Shown piece by piece: positions 62,953 to 64,000 of a stretch of 64,000 nt of DNA. The notes beneath the pieces were generated by a model. It did not search any database. It worked only from the letters and a program-made list of their open reading frames with translations, and was not told the DNA's origin. Within the stretch, counting starts at the first letter, position 1; each line of letters begins with the position of its first letter. A program made the translations under genes and the position numbers. The stretch lies in contig JALIFM010000008.1 of assembly GCA_022867625.1 (NCBI GenBank), forward strand, positions 1 through 64,000, written 5' to 3'. The stretch comes from Lachnospiraceae bacterium NSJ-143. GTDB lineage: Bacteria; Bacillota; Clostridia; Lachnospirales; Anaerotignaceae.

Positions 62953-64000
62953 TTATTTTGACACCATGAGTTTTTTAATAGCCATGTCTAAAGACTGGAT
63001 TGTAAGAGGATACATGTCAAATTCAGCTTTTATAGCGTCATAGGTCTGTCGCCAATAGCCTGACCTCCAGCCCAAATCAACTATCGGGTTAAGCCATACA
63101 AGATGCTTGTACTTTTCTTTAAACCTTTTTAAATACTCAATTCCTGGCGTTTCGTTCCTTGCCCCGTAATTGTAGTAGCTGCTTCCAAAAAGCTCACTTG
63201 GCTCCATAGAAGCGTCGCCAACAATTATAACTTTATAGTCCGAAGAAATATTTTTAAGCACCCACTCTGTCTCCACCCAGTTTCCATACATGCAGTAAGG
63301 GTCCTTGTAAAGCATGGAGTAAATGCAGTTGTGAAAATAGTAGACTTTTAAGTCTTTAAAATGGCTGCTTTTCTGAACAGCCTGAAAAAGCGCACTGCAA
63401 AGGTTATTGTAATAATCCATTGAACCTCCGCTGTCCATAAGCAGAAGGACTTTGACAGTATTCTTTCTTGGCCTTCCGTATACAACTTTAAGATTGCCGG
63501 CATTATTACATGTTTCCTCAATAGTTTCATCTACATCCAGCTCGGTTTTGGGTGCATCAATACGGCTTGAAAACTGCCTTAGTCTCCTGAATGCCATCTG
63601 AAACTGCCTTAAATCCAGAACAGTATCATTTCTGAAATCCCTGAACTGCCTTTCTCCGGCTACCTGCATGGCACTGTGACGTCTTGAAACGCCTCCTACA
63701 CGTATACCGTTTGACGCATTTCCATTATTGCCGAAAACCGACATGCCGCCAGTACCAACCCAATAGTTTCCGCCGTTATGCTCACTGTCCTGTTCCTTCA
63801 GCCTTTCCAGCAGCATTTTTTGTATCTCATCAAGCTTAAGAGCCATATTTTTCTCGTCCTGAGCCTTGTCGTAATTATTCTTCTTTTCTTTAGGATTGTT
63901 AAGCCAGTCAATAAGCTCTTTAGGCAGCTCCTCATATGTTTTTATATCTTTAAAGTATTCAAGAAAAGTTCCGTCAAACTTATCAAAGTCGCTCTCGCTT
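62953..64000 (-). CDS. VWA domain protein, 5' end outside the window
   Basis: The frame stays open to the last base, so the start lies beyond the window; the Met at 63846 has only a weak AGGACGAG site and upstream residues (FLEYFKDIKTYEELPKELI) look coding. The VWA domain (MIDAS) begins at VLLLMDSGGSMDYY, where the usual DxSxS reads DSGGS. FRDFRNDTVLDLRQFQMAFR before it is typical of the CoxE-like VWA group. Such proteins often pair with a MoxR AAA+ ATPase, which would be outside this window. Function unknown. Confidence 0.8.
   Translation of the reverse strand, partial: SESDFDKFDGTFLEYFKDIKTYEELPKELIDWLNNPKEKKNNYDKAQDEKNMALKLDEIQKMLLERLKEQDSEHNGGNYWVGTGGMSVFGNNGNASNGIRVGGVSRRHSAMQVAGERQFRDFRNDTVLDLRQFQMAFRRLRQFSSRIDAPKTELDVDETIEETCNNAGNLKVVYGRPRKNTVKVLLLMDSGGSMDYYNNLCSALFQAVQKSSHFKDLKVYYFHNCIYSMLYKDPYCMYGNWVETEWVLKNISSDYKVIIVGDASMEPSELFGSSYYNYGARNETPGIEYLKRFKEKYKHLVWLNPIVDLGWRSGYWRQTYDAIKAEFDMYPLTIQSLDMAIKKLMVSK

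Noticed and set aside
1-64000. CRISPR array, rRNA or tRNA genes
   Set aside because: No regularly spaced identical repeats, no rRNA-like conserved stretches and no tRNA-like cloverleaf with a TTCRA loop was noticed on reading both strands; a dedicated tRNA search was not possible.

Overview
This window looks like the chromosome of an endospore-forming, low-GC Gram-positive anaerobe of class Clostridia, possibly Lachnospirales-like; that placement is inference. The support is a spoIIGA-sigE pair, YlbJ, a PolC-type polymerase, the acetate pair pta-ackA, a DUF1540 Cys-rich peptide, a KamA-type radical SAM enzyme and many intrinsic terminators. No rRNA, tRNA, CRISPR array, transposase or integrase was seen. 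Most of the window is ordinary core genome.

Layout. 0.1-5.4 kb: an unknown small gene and uvrB-uvrA, with a LexA-type box at the promoter. 5.6-9.3 kb: a DHDPS/NAL-family lyase, then the yceD-rpmF-plsX-acpP-rnc operon. 9.4-11.7 kb: pta-ackA. 11.9-14.2 kb: tmcAL and ylbJ on the plus strand. 14.2-20 kb: a SpoIID/LytB protein, yajC, tgt and two RNA methyltransferases. 20-22.6 kb: a MATE pump and azlCD. 22.6-24.3 kb: spoIIGA-sigE. 24.4-28.7 kb: an Fe-S DUF362 protein, DUF1540, cyclophilin, a NUDIX protein, hslO and a methyltransferase. 28.8-30.7 kb: an accessory regulatory island. 30.7-35.2 kb: folC, a newly noticed 58-residue gene, a zinc-ribbon/TPR membrane protein and a secreted LysM esterase. 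35.4-46.1 kb: the pyrH-frr-uppS-cdsA-dxr-rseP-ispG-polC operon. 46.4-53.8 kb: a second MATE pump, a regulator, a LUD protein, lysA, NUDIX, asnS and an aminotransferase. 54-64 kb: a YkvI-like transporter, an EF-G paralog, trpS, DAHP synthase, a KamA-family protein, PspC, radC, DUF402, and a VWA protein cut by the window edge.

The most unusual part is 28.8-30.7 kb. A small Cro-like HTH gene and an XRE repressor gene diverge from a region with four copies of a 15-bp palindrome, TACTAA-N3-TTAGTA, spaced 30-31 bp apart. The copies lie between the -35 and -10 elements of both divergent promoters. Downstream of the repressor is an ImmA/IrrE-type metallopeptidase that also has a transmembrane helix and a C-terminal His/Cys domain predicted to lie outside the cell. 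This suggests a phage-like switch rebuilt as a membrane signalling system, comparable in logic to BlaR1/BlaI but made from unrelated parts. No mobile-element genes accompany it.

Start codons were chosen from visible ribosome-binding sites and often differ from the longest reading frame. Promoter and terminator calls come from reading the sequence by eye and have not been computed.
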